Assembly (NCBI GenBank): GCA_023525975.1
Contig: CM042035.1
Location: 30,533,001 to 30,597,000 of the forward strand
DNA: 64,000 bases
Direction of reading: 5' to 3'
Source: Smallanthus sonchifolius
Taxonomy: Eukaryota > Streptophyta > Magnoliopsida > Asterales > Asteraceae
Numbering within the stretch: the first letter of the stretch is position 1; every line of letters begins with the position of its first letter. The translations under genes and the position numbers were made by a program. Below the pieces are notes generated by a model that was not told the origin of the DNA, did not search any database, and worked only from the letters and a program-made list of their open reading frames with translations. Positions 1-11,346 of this stretch are shown in pieces.

Positions 1-978
1 GCCGTGTCTAATCCAAATCAGACACGAATCGAGAAATTTTTGTATTTATAACGATGGAATTGATAGGGCTTTTGATTAAAGGGTTATTACGAGTCTTTTC
101 ATATAATTTAATTGCATGGAAATCGTGTTTAAGAGTGGAATCGATTAAATCCTTTTTATTTAAAATAACAATTCTGATTCGAACGATTTCTGTAATGAAA
201 GCCCAGATTAATAGGGGGCTTTTGATGATGATACTGAAACGAATGAGATGGAGAGTATACTTACCTAAAACAGGAAGGAAGTGGTAACGATCGGTAGAAG
301 GGAGTTCCGGCGACGGAGAGAACGGCTTTCGGCGACTTCAGTTGCAATTCCGGCTAGGCCAGAGAGTCCAGAGTCTTGGAGAGATCCGGGAGATGCGTAA
401 TCCTTTCTTGATCGGGAGAATTTGCGTCTCAGAATAGGATTCGAGTTTTGCTAGAATTGTTTGAGAGAGAATTCGAAATTGATAGCGTGAAACTGAGGCG
501 TTGAGTAATTGAAAATGGTATAACTCACGTTAATGGAAAAAGAAACGTAATCGGATTTGAATTTCGAACGATTGAGCGTTTTGAAATAATATTTACGTTT
601 CTACTGTTACGCAGGCGCGACCGTGCCAAGAAAGGCGCGACCGTGCTCAGGCACTAGGCGCGATCGTTCCATGACCAGTCGCGCGATCGTGCCGAGGCAC
701 TTGGCGCGACCGTGCTAGGACAAAGCACGACCGTGCTAACTAGGGTTTCTTGATAATTTTTCAATTTTTAGTCCTTGACTTTTCAGGTTTGATAAGGTTG
801 AAATATATAGTTTCTTGCATAGCGTTTAAATGTATATAATTGAGTAAAACTTGCGAATTTGTATAGAATCATTGCATTTAATTTACGGCGATAAAATAAT
901 GAGACACTGCACGAGTATTGAGTTTGAAATTGCATTACATTGAATTGAAATATGAGTACTAAAATCCAAAATATTATA
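1..978 (-). repeat. 3' LTR of gypsy A (partial)
   Basis: Near-identical to 7733-8710. The inner end reads TTATA where the partner LTR reads TTACA, so the terminal CA has mutated. It contains several CGCGACCGTGC-type words at about 612-742. The 77-residue frame at 54-287 is identical in both LTRs and is not treated as a gene. Confidence 0.95.
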
Positions 979-992
979 GTCTCCCCATGTTG
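979..992 (-). other. Polypurine tract of gypsy A
   Basis: On the minus strand, ACATGGGGAGA directly abuts the 3' LTR, the position expected of the plus-strand DNA primer. Gypsy B has a closely similar tract at 50260-50272. Confidence 0.7.
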
Positions 993-1012
993 AGAGAATT
1001 TCGTCCCGAAAT

Positions 1013-1753
1013 TTAGCTAGAGGAAACAACATTATTAGTAAAAAGATGAGGGTACTTGAGCTTCATTTGGTCTTCTCGCTCCCAATTGAACTCAGGACCA
1101 CGCTTAGATTCCCAACGAACTTTAACGATAGGAATGCGACTTCGCTTGAGCTACTTGACTTCCCGATCCATAATTTCTACCTGTTTCTCAACGAAGTGCA
1201 TCGTTTCATCAATGTGCACGTCGTCGAGCGGTATATGGAGATTTTCATCGGCGAGACACTTCTTTAGATTAGATATATGAAATGTACGATGTACATTGCC
1301 AAGAGATGGAGGTAACTCGAGCTTGTAAGCCACATTCCCAATCCTTTCAAGGATTTTGAACGGACCAACATAACGAGGTGCTAACTTGCCTTTCTTTCCA
1401 AAATGGACCACAGCCTTCCATGGAGACACCTTTAGAAGAACAAGGTCACCGACTTGGAATTCCAAGGGTTTTCGACGTTTGTCGGCATAACTCTTTTGCC
1501 GACTCCTCGCTACTCGAATATTGTCACGGATTTGAATAATCTTGTCGAATGTTTCTTGAATTAACTCGGGACCAGTGATTTGTGCTTCACCAATCTTACT
1601 CCAACAGATAGGAGAACGACACTTACGACCATAGAGAGCATCGAATGGAGCCATGTTGATACTTGTGTGGTAACTATTGTTGTAAGAAAACTCAATAAGG
1701 GATAAATGTGAATCCCAATTGCCACCAAAATCGATTACACAAGCTCTAAGCAT
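1013..1753 (-). pseudogene. Integrase C-terminal part and chromodomain-like tail (gypsy A)
   Basis: This is the last part of the gypsy A polyprotein. It begins after a one-base frame change near 1755, within the integrase catalytic core. The frame carries the end of the core (CVIDFGGNWDSHL, FSYNNSYHTS), the GPF-containing DNA-binding segment (VGPFKILERIGNVAYKL) and the HISNLKKCL motif typical of plant gypsy integrases. An in-frame TAG at 1151-1153 interrupts it. Beyond the stop the same frame continues to a TAA at 1013-1015 and encodes a chromodomain-like tail with the pattern VRW..KRGPEF.WEREDQM. That tail is thought to direct insertion toward heterochromatin marks in chromoviruses. The stop and frame change make this copy defective. 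Confidence 0.85.
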
Positions 1754-1757
1754 GTCT

Positions 1758-3944
1758 TCAAGAGTTTGGATTGTTCGCTCGGTTTGACCATCCGTTTTTC
1801 GGATGGTAAGCCGTGCTCAAATCCAGTCGAGTACCAAGAGCATTTTGGAGAGATTGCCAAAATCGAGAAGTGAACCGAGCATCTCTATCGGATATTATAT
1901 TCAAGGGAACACCATGACGGCTCACAATTTCATCAATGTAGATTCGGGCTAGTTTCTCCACTTTGAAGTCTTCACGAATAGGCAAGAAGTGAGCAGATTT
2001 GGTGAGTCGATCAATGATCACCCAAATACTATCATAACCACTCGAGGTGCGAGGGAGTTTGGTAATAAAATCCATGGCTAAGTACTCCCATTTCCACACG
2101 GGAATTTCTGGTTGTTCAAGCAAACCAGAAGGACGTTGATGTTCGGCTTTGACTTTGGAACAGGTTAAGCATTTGGCCACATAAAGAGCAATGTCTCTCT
2201 TCATACAGGGCCACCAATAAAGTTGGCGAAGATCTTGATACATTTTATCCGCACCAGGATGAATAGAATAACGAGTCTTATGAGCCTCGTTCATGAGAAA
2301 TGTACGGAGATCGTCGCGATCGGGAATCCAAATACGGTTCAAGTAATAGAGTAAGCCATTGGGCTTTGATTCAAGAAGGAGTTCAACACCACATGACATT
2401 TCTTCGTACATATTACCCTCGGTTACCGAGACGTGTTGAGCTTCTAAAATACGGGTTTGAATATCGGTTTGAATACGGGCACAATGAAGCATAACATGGT
2501 CCTTTCGACTCAAAGCATCGGCTACAACATTCGCTTTGCCGGGATGGTAACGAATCTCGCAGTCGTAGTCGTTAAGGAGTTCGACCCAACGTCGCTGCCT
2601 CATATTAAGTTCTTTTTGGTTGAAGATATGTTGAAGACTTTTGTGGTCGGTGAATACCACACATTTTGTGCCATATAGGTAATGTCTCCAAATCTTTAAC
2701 GCGAATACGACCGCACCCAACTCGAGATCGTGCGTCGTATAATTCTTCTCATGAACTTTGAGTTGCCTTGATGCATAAGCGATTACTTTGCCTCGTTGCA
2801 TGAGAACACAACCAAGACCTTGGTTAGAAGCATCACAATAGACAACTAAATCATCGATTCCATCGGGGAGAGTCAATATAGGAGCATTGCACAACTTTTG
2901 TTTGAGGGTTTGGAAAGCTTCCTCTTGTTTCGGTCCCCATTCATAAGTCTTACCCTTGTGGGTCAAAGCGGTAAGAAGGACATCAATCTTTGAGAAGTTT
3001 GAGATGAAACGACGATAATAACCCGCAAGACCAAGGAATGAACGAACTTCGGTAGGAGTCTTCGGGGCATTCCAATTCTTAATCGTTTCAATCTTAGCAG
3101 GATCAACATGAATTCCCTTGTCATTGACAGTATGACCAAGAAATTGAACTTCCTTTAGCCAAAATTCACATTTGGAGAATTTGGCATATAGTTGTTCCTT
3201 CTTTAAGAGATCCAAAACCAATCTAAGATGTTCTTCATGGTCGGCTTTAGTCTTGGAATAGATTAAGATATCATCAATGAAAACGATCATGAATTTATCA
3301 AGGTACGGTTTGCACACATGATTCATGAGATCCATGAAAACTGTAGGTGCATTGGTTAACCCGAAAGGCATAACCATGAACTCGTAATGACCATACCTTG
3401 TTCGAAAAGCAGTCTTAGGAATGTCATCTTCTTGAACACGAAGCTGATGATAACCGGATCGAAGATCGATCTTCGAGAAGCAAGTAGAACCTTGAAGTTG
3501 ATCAAATAGATCATCGATTCTAGGCAAAGGATAACGGTTCTTGATAGTAAGTTTGTTGAGTTCGCGGTAGTCAATACACATGCGAAATGATCCATCCTTC
3601 TTCTTAACAAATAAGACGGGTGCACCCCACGGTGGATGACTCGGACGGATGAATCCCTTCTCAGAGAGTTCTTGAAGTTGACTTGCAAGTTCTTGCATTT
3701 TAGAAGGTGCAAGACGATAGGGAGCTCTAGCAACGGGGTTAGCTCCCGGTATAAGATCAATACGGAACTCTACTTGACGAACGGGAGGAAGACCAGATAA
3801 ATCCTTAGGAAAAACTTCGAGGAAATCCCGAATGATCGGAATGTCTTGGATACTATTCTCCTTGACATCCTTTTGAACAATATGAGCTAAGAAAGCAATG
3901 TACTTCTTTCGTAAGTACTTTTGAGCGGTAGTACACGACATCAA
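1758..3944 (-). pseudogene. Reverse transcriptase, RNase H and integrase (gypsy A pol)
   Basis: A 728-codon open segment. RT spans about residues 50-320, with the catalytic FIDD motif near residues 222-225 inside KFMIVFIDDILIYS, preceded by LRSGYHQLRV and MPFGLTNAP. RNase H follows at about 370-490 (VVYCDASNQGLG, YTTHDLELGAVVFAL, FTDHKSLQHIF). The integrase HHCC zinc finger (HKTRYSIHPGADKM ... CLTCSKVKAEH) lies near 560-620. The core begins with MDFITKLP and contains the second catalytic Asp in IISDRDARF. The frame ends at a one-base insertion after STAYHP, so the integrase continues in the 1013-1753 segment. Upstream it meets the gag-protease frame through a one-base frame change at about 3942. 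Confidence 0.92.
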
Positions 3945-5008
3945 CTTATTTCACCAAAAACTCTTAAGGTTTTTCCCGATGGTAGCGGAATTTGGATACA
4001 CTTTTCAAAGCAAATGACTTCGGCATGATGATTTGATAGCCAATCCATACCTTTGATAATATCAAAGCTTCCTAGTGGCATTGGCACAAGGTTGACTGGG
4101 AATGAATGGTCATTTAGTTCTAAGGAGCAATCATAAATAATGGACTCAATGGTAAGGGAGTCACCATTTGCTATTTCAACGGTGAAGGTTCTCTCTAATT
4201 GGGATCGTGTCTTTGCAAGTAAAGGCTCAAAATTAAGTGACACAAAACTTTTATCGGCACCCGTATCGAACAAAATGGAGGCATATTGACTATTAACAAG
4301 AAACGTACCGTTAACCACGTCGTTGTTGGCTTGAGCTTCGTTGGCGTTTATGTTGAACGCACGCCCACGAGCTCCACCTTGTCTAGCATTTGTAAGTCTT
4401 GGACATTGGTTACGAAAATGGTTCGGGTCACCACACTCATAGCAAGCACACCCATTAGCAATGGCGGGAGCACCTTGGTTAGCCACTTGAGGTACGGTTC
4501 GGTTTGGAGGGTTGACTTGGCCCGTAAGAGCTTTGGTCCTACAAATACTAACCGTATGACCATATCTCCCACAATAAGTACAAAGGCGACATGGGATGTT
4601 TTGGGGATGATGGTAGTTGTAGGTGGCACAAAGTGGGTAAATTCCACCATATGGCTTTTTGACCGGTGCTTGAACCACATGTGCAGCTTGGTTGACGGGA
4701 ACAGCAGGAGTAACCACAGCAAAATTTCTAACTTTCCTCTTTCTATTATTGCGAGAGGGCTCGGTTGTGGCTTCTTTGTTGTGAGAAGGAGGGGTTACGG
4801 TTTCAGAAACTTTCTTAGAACCCTTTTTGGTAAGAGTTCCAGCTTTTACATGATTATCAGTTAGGGTAGCAGACAGGCGGATGGCATCTTCCAAAGTAGC
4901 AGGATTTCTACCTATGACAGTATCTTGGATTTGTCTTGGTAGCCCACCAATGTACTTTTCGATACAACGGGATAACGGAGTGACCATGTGGGGCACTAGA
5001 AGACTCAC
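3941..5008 (-). pseudogene. Gag C-terminal half and aspartic protease (gypsy A)
   Basis: This 355-codon segment continues gag from LVPHMVTPLSRCIEKYI. It contains cysteine-rich nucleocapsid motifs, CTYCGRYGHTVSIC and CYECGDPNHFRNQC; both fit the CX2CX4HX4C zinc knuckle that packages genomic RNA. The retropepsin-like domain follows with an intact catalytic triplet in ASILFDTGADKSFVS and the later FDIIKGMDWLSNHHAEV motif. Both ends are frame changes that look like single-base deletions (near 5006 and 3943). They could be sequencing errors, decay or, less likely, programmed shifts. Similarity of this element's LTRs argues that the damage is recent. Confidence 0.88.
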
Positions 5009-5538
5009 TCATGGAACCGAGTTGTATATGCTAAGCTTTCCCCGCTATCTTGGGCAAGATCCCAAAATTCAGCTTCTAACTTTTTCACTTCATTTCGAGG
5101 ACAGAACTCCTCGGTCATAAGCCTTTTGACCTCATCCCAAGGTAAGGCCATAGCTATGTCAACACCCCTATTTCTTTTCTCCCCATTCCACCATGTAAGT
5201 GCCCGTTTTTGTAGGACACTTGTAGCATGACGAACACGGAGGTTGTCGGGACAGTCGCTATTGAGAAAGGTATTCTCAATGCTTTCAAACCATTGAAGGA
5301 GTCCAGTAGCTCCTTCGGTTCCATAAAACTTTAGGGGATTGCACGAATTGAAGTGTTTGAAGGTGCATGGAGGTGGATTGTTACCACCATTTCCACCATT
5401 ATTACCACTATTGCTTCCATTTCCACCATTGTTGCCATTGGTGGCACCATTGGCTTGGGTGAGTTGTGTCACCAATTGGGTGAGAATAGCAGCAATGTCG
5501 GTGTTGGCGTTGGTTGCGGGAGCACGACGAGGAGGCAT
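5005..5538 (-). pseudogene. Gag N-terminal half (gypsy A)
   Basis: I place the start at the second Met (MPPRRAPATN), which matches the MAPKRR start of gypsy B gag; the open frame extends five codons further upstream to 5553. After a Gly/Asn-rich stretch comes the capsid-like domain (FKHFNSCNPLKFYGTEGATGLLQWFESIENTF, WWNGEKRNRG, MTEEFCPRNEVKKLEAEFW) characteristic of plant gypsy gag. The frame ends at FHE followed by a stop caused by an apparent single-base loss, and the protein continues in the next segment. It would form the capsid and nucleocapsid of cytoplasmic virus-like particles. Confidence 0.87.
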
Positions 5539-6233
5539 TCTACAAATTGTCACAAGACAAGAAAAATTGTGAGAACTTATGAGATTTGATAGGATTTAAT
5601 AGAATGAGGTAACAAAAATAAAAATAGATATTCTTAGTTTGGATTGTACTCAAAAGTGACAAAATCACTTGAATACCATGACACATTAGGTTAATTAAAC
5701 TTATATAATTTTCAAAGAGACATGCTTTAGCCTATAAGTAAACACTCATCTCGGGAATTCCCAGGAAAGCATACGGGTCCCTCGGTTGATTGGGATTTAT
5801 GCGAAATGCTTTCCTAGACAGAAAACCCAAAATACAGGTGTCACTATTCCAGATTGCACGTGTCCTCAAATAATTTAACAAGTTTAAAAACCTTAACGAA
5901 GAAATAAAAAAAAAATTTTAAAGATTTTTGCTTCAAGAATTTTCCACATGCTAAGAAGGGATAAAGATAGAAAAGAAAATAGAAATATTATGAGGTTTTA
6001 GAATATAGGAAAGGATATTATTTATTTAATTATTAAGAATATCCAAATAAGTCATGGATTTAAAACACATAAGTCATCATAATGTAATAATAAGTAATCA
6101 TACTAAGCATGTAACATATAAGATATAGCACATAGCATGTAACACATAGCACAAAAATCATGAAGTATAGTATAAGTGGGTGTCCTAAAGTTATAGTCTA
6201 GGTCAAGGTGTCTAATAACCTAATTCCCTATAA
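5539..6233 (-). other. Gypsy A 5' leader, non-coding
   Basis: About 700 bp between primer site and gag start. It is A+T rich with many short stops and no convincing ORF. Gypsy B carries an accessory ORF in this position; gypsy A does not. Confidence 0.7.
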
Positions 6234-6250
6234 CCAAGGCTCTGATACCA
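6234..6250 (-). other. Primer binding site of gypsy A (tRNA-Met type)
   Basis: The minus strand reads TGGTATCAGAGCCTTGG, matching the 3' end complement of plant initiator tRNA-Met, three bases from the LTR end at 6254. Confidence 0.9.
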
Positions 6251-6253
6251 ATC

Positions 6254-8710
6254 TGTCACACCTCGACCGATGGCGGAATCATCGGGGCGGGACATGTAAG
6301 ACTGTTCATAGCACATGGTTGACTAAATTGAAATATATTAAAGTCAAATTTGCATTACAATAAGTCCAAGTACAAAATCAAATTCAAACAAGAAACATAA
6401 ACAACTCATAAAATTCTTGATTTATATTGCTAAGTCCAAATCCTATGTTGAACACGTCTTGAATCAATCTCACATATTGGGGCCTGAAACATGAATAAAA
6501 TAAAGTCAACTAAAAAGTTGGTGAGTATAACACAGTTGTATATAGATAGCATATAGATGAAAACAAATCCTTTACATGACATGATAAATAAGGCGTTTAT
6601 GGGGAGTAGCTATTGTGTAACCAAATGTACAATCAAACCTTGTAACTAGCATGCAAAACAAATGTGTTGTCGGTTTCAATCACCGCGTACCATGGGTGGG
6701 TTTGTCAGACTCAATAGATCTATCATTGAAAACCGTCGGCTTGTATAGTTAATGATTGCACATAAGAGCATACAAAGGTTAGCACACCTAGCACTCGGGC
6801 ACAAAGCTCAAATTTTTGCACACATGTATGTAAATAGGATTTTTGCACTTGTGTTGTTTGTGTAAATGTAAATGTGTAATGTGTAATGAGTATAGAGTTC
6901 ATGTTCCACCCCAAAAGTGTAAAAGAGTAAAAAGGGGTTGTGAATACTCACTTGATAAGGAGGTGTAGCGAACAAGGATAATAGATAGAAAAATAAAGAT
7001 CCTCGAGTGTACAAATCAACCTAAAGAGTAATGTATGTTGTATCAAATAGTGCATAAGGTTTAAGTCTAAAATGAAAGTTGAATTTGTGTATAAAACTAT
7101 TGATTTGTATTTAAAAAGTATTGAATAAAATATATAGAGTTTGAAGTAAAATATTTTTGAAACTATTTAATTAGGTTTGAATTGAATAAATATGTAAATA
7201 TTAATTGTAATTAAGTATAAATGAATAAATGATTTTGATTTAAAATGTAAATTAAATAAATAATCATTATCTTATTTATTTATAAATTTTGTAACTTATT
7301 TATTTAAAATATCTTTTAAGTGTAAGATAGTAAATATGAATTTAATTTTCATAAATTTTTAAATAAACTTTTAAATACTATTTATCTCTTCAAATACAGG
7401 AAACATATTTTTATAAAATTTGAGACATTTATTGATTGAAAAATATAAAATTATAATTTTGTTAAAGTTTCTGAGTCACACACACGACCGTGCCTCGGAA
7501 GGACACGATCCGCGCTAGTCGGGGCGCGACCGGGTTGATCAACAGGAGCACAATCTAGACGAATCAACAGGCACGACCGTGCCTTGGCCCGACACGGTCG
7601 TGTCTATGATCTTTAGACACAACAGAGACTAGCCCAGAGGGCATGACAAGGTCTGGACAGGAGGACACGAACGCGCCGCTATTCGACACGACCGCGCTAC
7701 ATGAGGCACGGTCGCGCTAGATGATTAGCGCGGCCGTGTCTAATCCAAATCAGACACGAATCGAGAAATTTTTGTATTTATAACGATGGAATTGATAGGG
7801 CTTTTGATTAAAGGGTTATTACGAGTCTTTTCATATAATTTAATTGCATGGAAATCGTGTTTAAGAGTGGAATCGATTAAATCCTTTTTATTTAAAATAA
7901 CAATTCTGATTCGAACGATTTCTGTAATGAAAGCCCAGATTAATAGGGGGCTTTTGATGATGATACTGAAACGAATGAGATGGAGAGTATACTTACCTAA
8001 AACAGGAAGGAAGTGGTAACGATCGGTAGAAGGGAGTTCCGGCGACGGAGAGAACGGCTTTCGGCGACTTCAGTTGCAATTCCGGCTAGGCCAGAGAGTC
8101 CAGAGTCTTGGAGAGATCCGGGAGATGCGTAATCCTTTCTTGATCGGGAGAATTTGCGTCTCAGAATAGGATTCGAGTTTTGCTAGAATTGTTTGAGAGA
8201 GAATTCGAAATTGATAGCGTGAAACTGAGGCGTTGAGTAATTGAAAATGGTATAACTCACGTTAATGGAAAAAGAAACGTAATCGGATTTGAATTTCGAA
8301 CGATTGAGCGTTTTGAAATCACATTTACGTTTCGACTGTTACGCAGGCGCGACCGTGCCAAGAAAGGCGCGACCGTGCTCAGGCACTAGGCGCGATCGTT
8401 CAATGACCAGTCGCGCGATCGTGCCGAGGCACTTGGCGCGACCGTGCTAGGACGAAGCACGACCGTGCTAACTAGGGTTTCTTGATAATTTTTCAATTTT
8501 TAGTCCTTGACATTTCAGGTTTGATAAGTTTGAAATATATAGTTTCTTGCATAGCGTTTAAATGTATATAATTGAGTAAAACTTGCGAATTTGTATAGAA
8601 TCATTGCATTTAATTTGCGGCGATAAAATAATGAGACACTGCACGAGTATTGAGTTTGAAATTGTATTACATTGAATTGAAATATGAGTAATAAAATCCG
8701 AAATGTTACA
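6254..8710 (-). repeat. 5' LTR of gypsy A
   Basis: 2457 bp, bounded by TGTCACACC at the left and GTTACA at the right (TG...CA on either strand). The inner edge abuts the primer site. It holds two clusters of CG-rich words of the type CGCGACCGTGCC, at about 7480-7740 and 8344-8474. The right end joins copia accessory-gene sequence. Confidence 0.92.
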
Positions 8711-8846
8711 CCAAAACTATGTTTGCAAAACAATGGAGATACCACTAAATTTTCTTCAAGCATATTAGGAAATAGTGGTGTCACAGTACCACTAAATTTG
8801 CTTGTCTTCCTCACATTATTCATGCTGCTGAAGATTACTTCTTTCA

Positions 8847-9812
8847 TTGAACCCAAAGGTCATGGTGGAAGAAAATTTATTTAATAGTGACAATGATGAA
8901 ACTGACCAATTGCAGAATAATGATCATGGAAATGATAATGCTCAAGGTCATGGTGGTGGTCAAATAAATGTTATTCAACAGGAAGGTCAAGTTCAAATTG
9001 AAGAACATGATATGATTTTTGAAGAAAACAGAGTTCCTGAAATAAATGAAGAAGTTACTGAACCATTACTGAGTCACACAAAAGAATTTATTGCTGAAGC
9101 TGACGATGTCTTAAGTGTGAACACTAAAGTGTTAGAAATTAATGATGAACAGTTAATTGCCACAACAACAACCCCATCAAAGAAAAGAAAAGAACTCTAA
9201 CAAACAAAGACCGTACCTTCTAGACCTCCTCCGTCTAAGGGTATTGTATTTACTGATCCAGAATTACAGAAGAAAGAGAAAACTACAACAAGACTTGATA
9301 AAGGCAAGGGTAAAGCTAAAGAGGTACCAGAGAAGCATAAGTCCAAAACATCTAGAGATTATGAGTTGGTTGATGAACAGTTTCTTAACTATGCAACCAT
9401 GGAAACTGCAGATGTTGTTAGTCAATTGAAGACTCAGATTTCAAACTTGCAAAGTAGAGAAGCTACTAATTCTAGAGAGATCAAAGAGTTGAAAATTGAA
9501 AGTACTAAACAAAAGGGTGTAATAGCTCAACAACAGCAACAGATTGATCAACTTCAGAAGATGGTACAGGATTTAATAGCTCGTACGGGTGTTCAAATTG
9601 GTACAAATCTAGTAGAGAATGTTGAAGAGATTCATAGTCCAGCAGCCACTAAACCAATTCCTTCTACGAGTGAACAAGTTCAAACTCAAATTTTTGAAGC
9701 AACTATGTTTGAAGACAACATGTTATTTGATGTTGAAATGCTTCTCAATGATGAAGGTGAAGGATTGGAGAAAATTGATGAGAACCAAGAAGAGACGGAG
9801 CAGGGAGAATAA
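8847..9812 (+). pseudogene. Accessory gene of element 1: acidic linker and coiled coil
   Basis: One frame runs from 8847 to 9812 with a single in-frame TAA at 9198-9200. The first part is acidic and Asn/Gln rich (DNDETDQLQNNDHGND). A Lys/Pro-rich stretch follows, then a heptad-like coiled coil (about 9420-9570: VSQLKTQISNLQSREATN ... QQQQQIDQLQKMVQDLI) and another acidic tail. The same linker, coiled coil, C-terminal domain order occurs in element 2's accessory gene. No enzymatic motif is visible. The N-terminal domain seen in elements 2-4 must lie left of gypsy A, outside the window. The function is unknown. Confidence 0.6.
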
Positions 9813-10017
9813 GAAAGATGATGAAGAAGTGGTGATCACTGGTGAAAGAAAAGATAATAACAATTCTTCAGATGACGATGATAATAGTGGTGGTACTGGT
9901 GGTGTTGGTGGAAGTGGAAAAAACAATTGAAGATGCTGAACAAGAAACTTCAACCAACACTGAATACAAAAAGTATGAATATGAACAACAGTAGAGTATG
10001 TTGAAGAAGGTGGTTCA

Positions 10018-10890
10018 GTGATTGGTAAATTGGATAAGCTTGTAGATGAAAGAGAGACATTTACTGTTTCTGAAGATATTGAATCACCATCTAAAAGGAA
10101 AAATACTTCAAAGATTGACAAGAGTACTTGGTGGACAGTGACTGAGAAGCCATCAATTGTAGAAAAGATTACACAGACAATAAAGAGTCCAGAACAAGCG
10201 TTAACTGGTGAAATATTAGCATGGATGTATGATGGTGAAAAGAAGATGTATGTAATAAAGAGATGTGATGGGAATATCCAGTATTTTGACAGAAGTTCAA
10301 AGTTAAACACATTGTCATACTGGGATATTCGAGAGCTAAGTCAAATGAAGATGATCAATCCATCGAACAATTCATTTGCTGCTAATTTTGAAGAATTTTT
10401 AAAGAGAGAGTGTGGAAAAGCTAAATTTAAAAAGTTCAAACAACAGGTGCCTGAATGCCGAAAGTTGAAAAGAAATGATAAAGACGGCAAAAGAAGGTTT
10501 AGATACATTGTGAAGCCTGCTGATACAGTTTCAACTGTTTACATTCCATAACGTAAAGAGACATTCATTAAAAGCTTCAAGAAGTGGGTGTATGATAACA
10601 AAACACATGAAGCTATTATTATACAGGATCATTTACCAGAAGTCGGAGTTTTTGATCCAGTGGATTTGTTTAGGTTTTCTGATGTTGATCTAAAGATTTT
10701 GTACAAGAATCCTATTAGATGTGATATGTGCACGAAGATTAAAACTAAAGCAAAGTTGTATATGAGAGTCGTGGCTCGATGTTTGTCAAGAAGACATGAA
10801 GCTGAACTGATCAAGAAGAGACTTGCTGCTCTGGATGCTAAGAAGCTAAGTGTTAAAGTCAAAACCAAGCCTGTAAAAGACAACTTTTGA
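10018..10890 (+). pseudogene. Accessory gene of element 1: C-terminal domain
   Basis: The frame differs from the upstream segment by a shift between 9812 and 10018, and one TAA at 10549-10551 interrupts it. The segment contains VIKRCDGNIQYF, a WDIRELSQM motif, FKKWVYDN and VDLFRFSDVDLKILYKNPI. These align by eye with the C-terminal part of element 2's gene (YDLRDLAKL, FKRWYYN, LLKFQPGDLDVLFKNHI), so they are the same family. It ends 22 bp before the polypurine tract, so this gene occupies the env-like position of SIRE elements. I see no signal peptide or clear membrane segment here. Confidence 0.6.
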
Positions 10891-10911
10891 AGAATTAATG
10901 TTCTGTGGACT

Positions 10912-10921
10912 AGGGGGAGAT
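10912..10921 (+). other. Polypurine tract of element 1
   Basis: AGGGGGAGAT directly precedes the TGTTGGAACC start of the LTR. Confidence 0.8.
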
Positions 10922-11344
10922 TGTTGGAACCTAATAGTCCATAGAAATCAATTGGGTTTTAGAAGTATAACTTCAGAGTTTTCGGTCAAAAACTTTATGT
11001 TTTCGGTAGGAAAATGTTTTCGGTGAAAACATTTTTCGATCAAGAAGATTTCGATCGAAAACTCTGTAGTATAAATAGTTGTGTCTTTTGTATTTCAAAA
11101 AACTTTCTCATTTTTGTACTGTGATTTTACAAGTTAATCAAGAGAATTTCTGTGTGTTTCTGCTATTAATACTTGATTACATTACTTGATTAACGAAGCT
11201 AATCATCATGAAGTATGCATTTGGTGTGATTGATAGTATTGAGATTGTTCTTCTTTGATTTGTTCATTTTGATGTGGATTTGATTTCTGAATTGATTCCG
11301 CCAATTCAGAGAGTGATTGAAGACTTTATACTTGAATATCAACA
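10922..11344 (+). repeat. 3' LTR of element 1
   Basis: 423 bp, TGTTGG...CAACA. It contains repeated TTTTCGGT / ATCGAAAA words at about 10976-11060 immediately upstream of a TATAAATAG box. It ends where element 2's gag frame resumes. Confidence 0.75.
11070..11078 (+). promoter_or_regulatory. TATA box in element 1 LTR
   Basis: TATAAATAG, preceded within 100 bp by the palindromic word cluster TTTTCGGTGAAAAC / TTTCGATCGAAAA. Confidence 0.65.
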
Positions 11345-11346
11345 GA

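Larger units (their letters stand above)
1..8710 (-). mobile_element. Gypsy A: Ty3/gypsy chromovirus (Tekay/Del-like), cut by window start
   Basis: The order read on the minus strand is 5' LTR (6254-8710), tRNA-Met-type primer site, gag, protease, RT, RNase H, integrase with chromodomain-like tail, polypurine tract, and the start of the 3' LTR (1-978). Window positions 1-978 align with 7733-8710 without net indels and with about 13 mismatches by eye (about 1.3%), so the insertion is recent. RT-RH-INT order plus the chromodomain tail places it in the chromoviruses; the Tekay/Del assignment is from sequence style. The right flank is the accessory gene of a copia element. The left flank is outside the window, so the TSD cannot be checked. 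Confidence 0.92.
8711..11344 (+). mobile_element. Element 1: SIRE-like copia, 3' part (accessory gene end and 3' LTR)
   Basis: Everything upstream of 8711 was separated by the gypsy A insertion and lies outside the window. What remains is the pol-distal accessory gene (8847-10890), a polypurine tract and a 3' LTR ending at 11344. Right of 11344 an open gag frame of element 2 begins at once, so element 1 was inserted into element 2's gag. The left end and TSD are not visible. Confidence 0.75.

Noticed and set aside
54..287. 77-residue ORF, repeated identically at 7786-8019
   Set aside because: It lies inside the LTRs of gypsy A; identity simply reflects LTR identity, and the protein is low-complexity without known motifs.
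2300..2678. Plus-strand ORFs across gypsy A pol, and similar shadows at 4286-4864, 53581-54027, 55627-55917
   Set aside because: Antisense shadows of strongly supported gag/pol frames or the pre-gag ORF.
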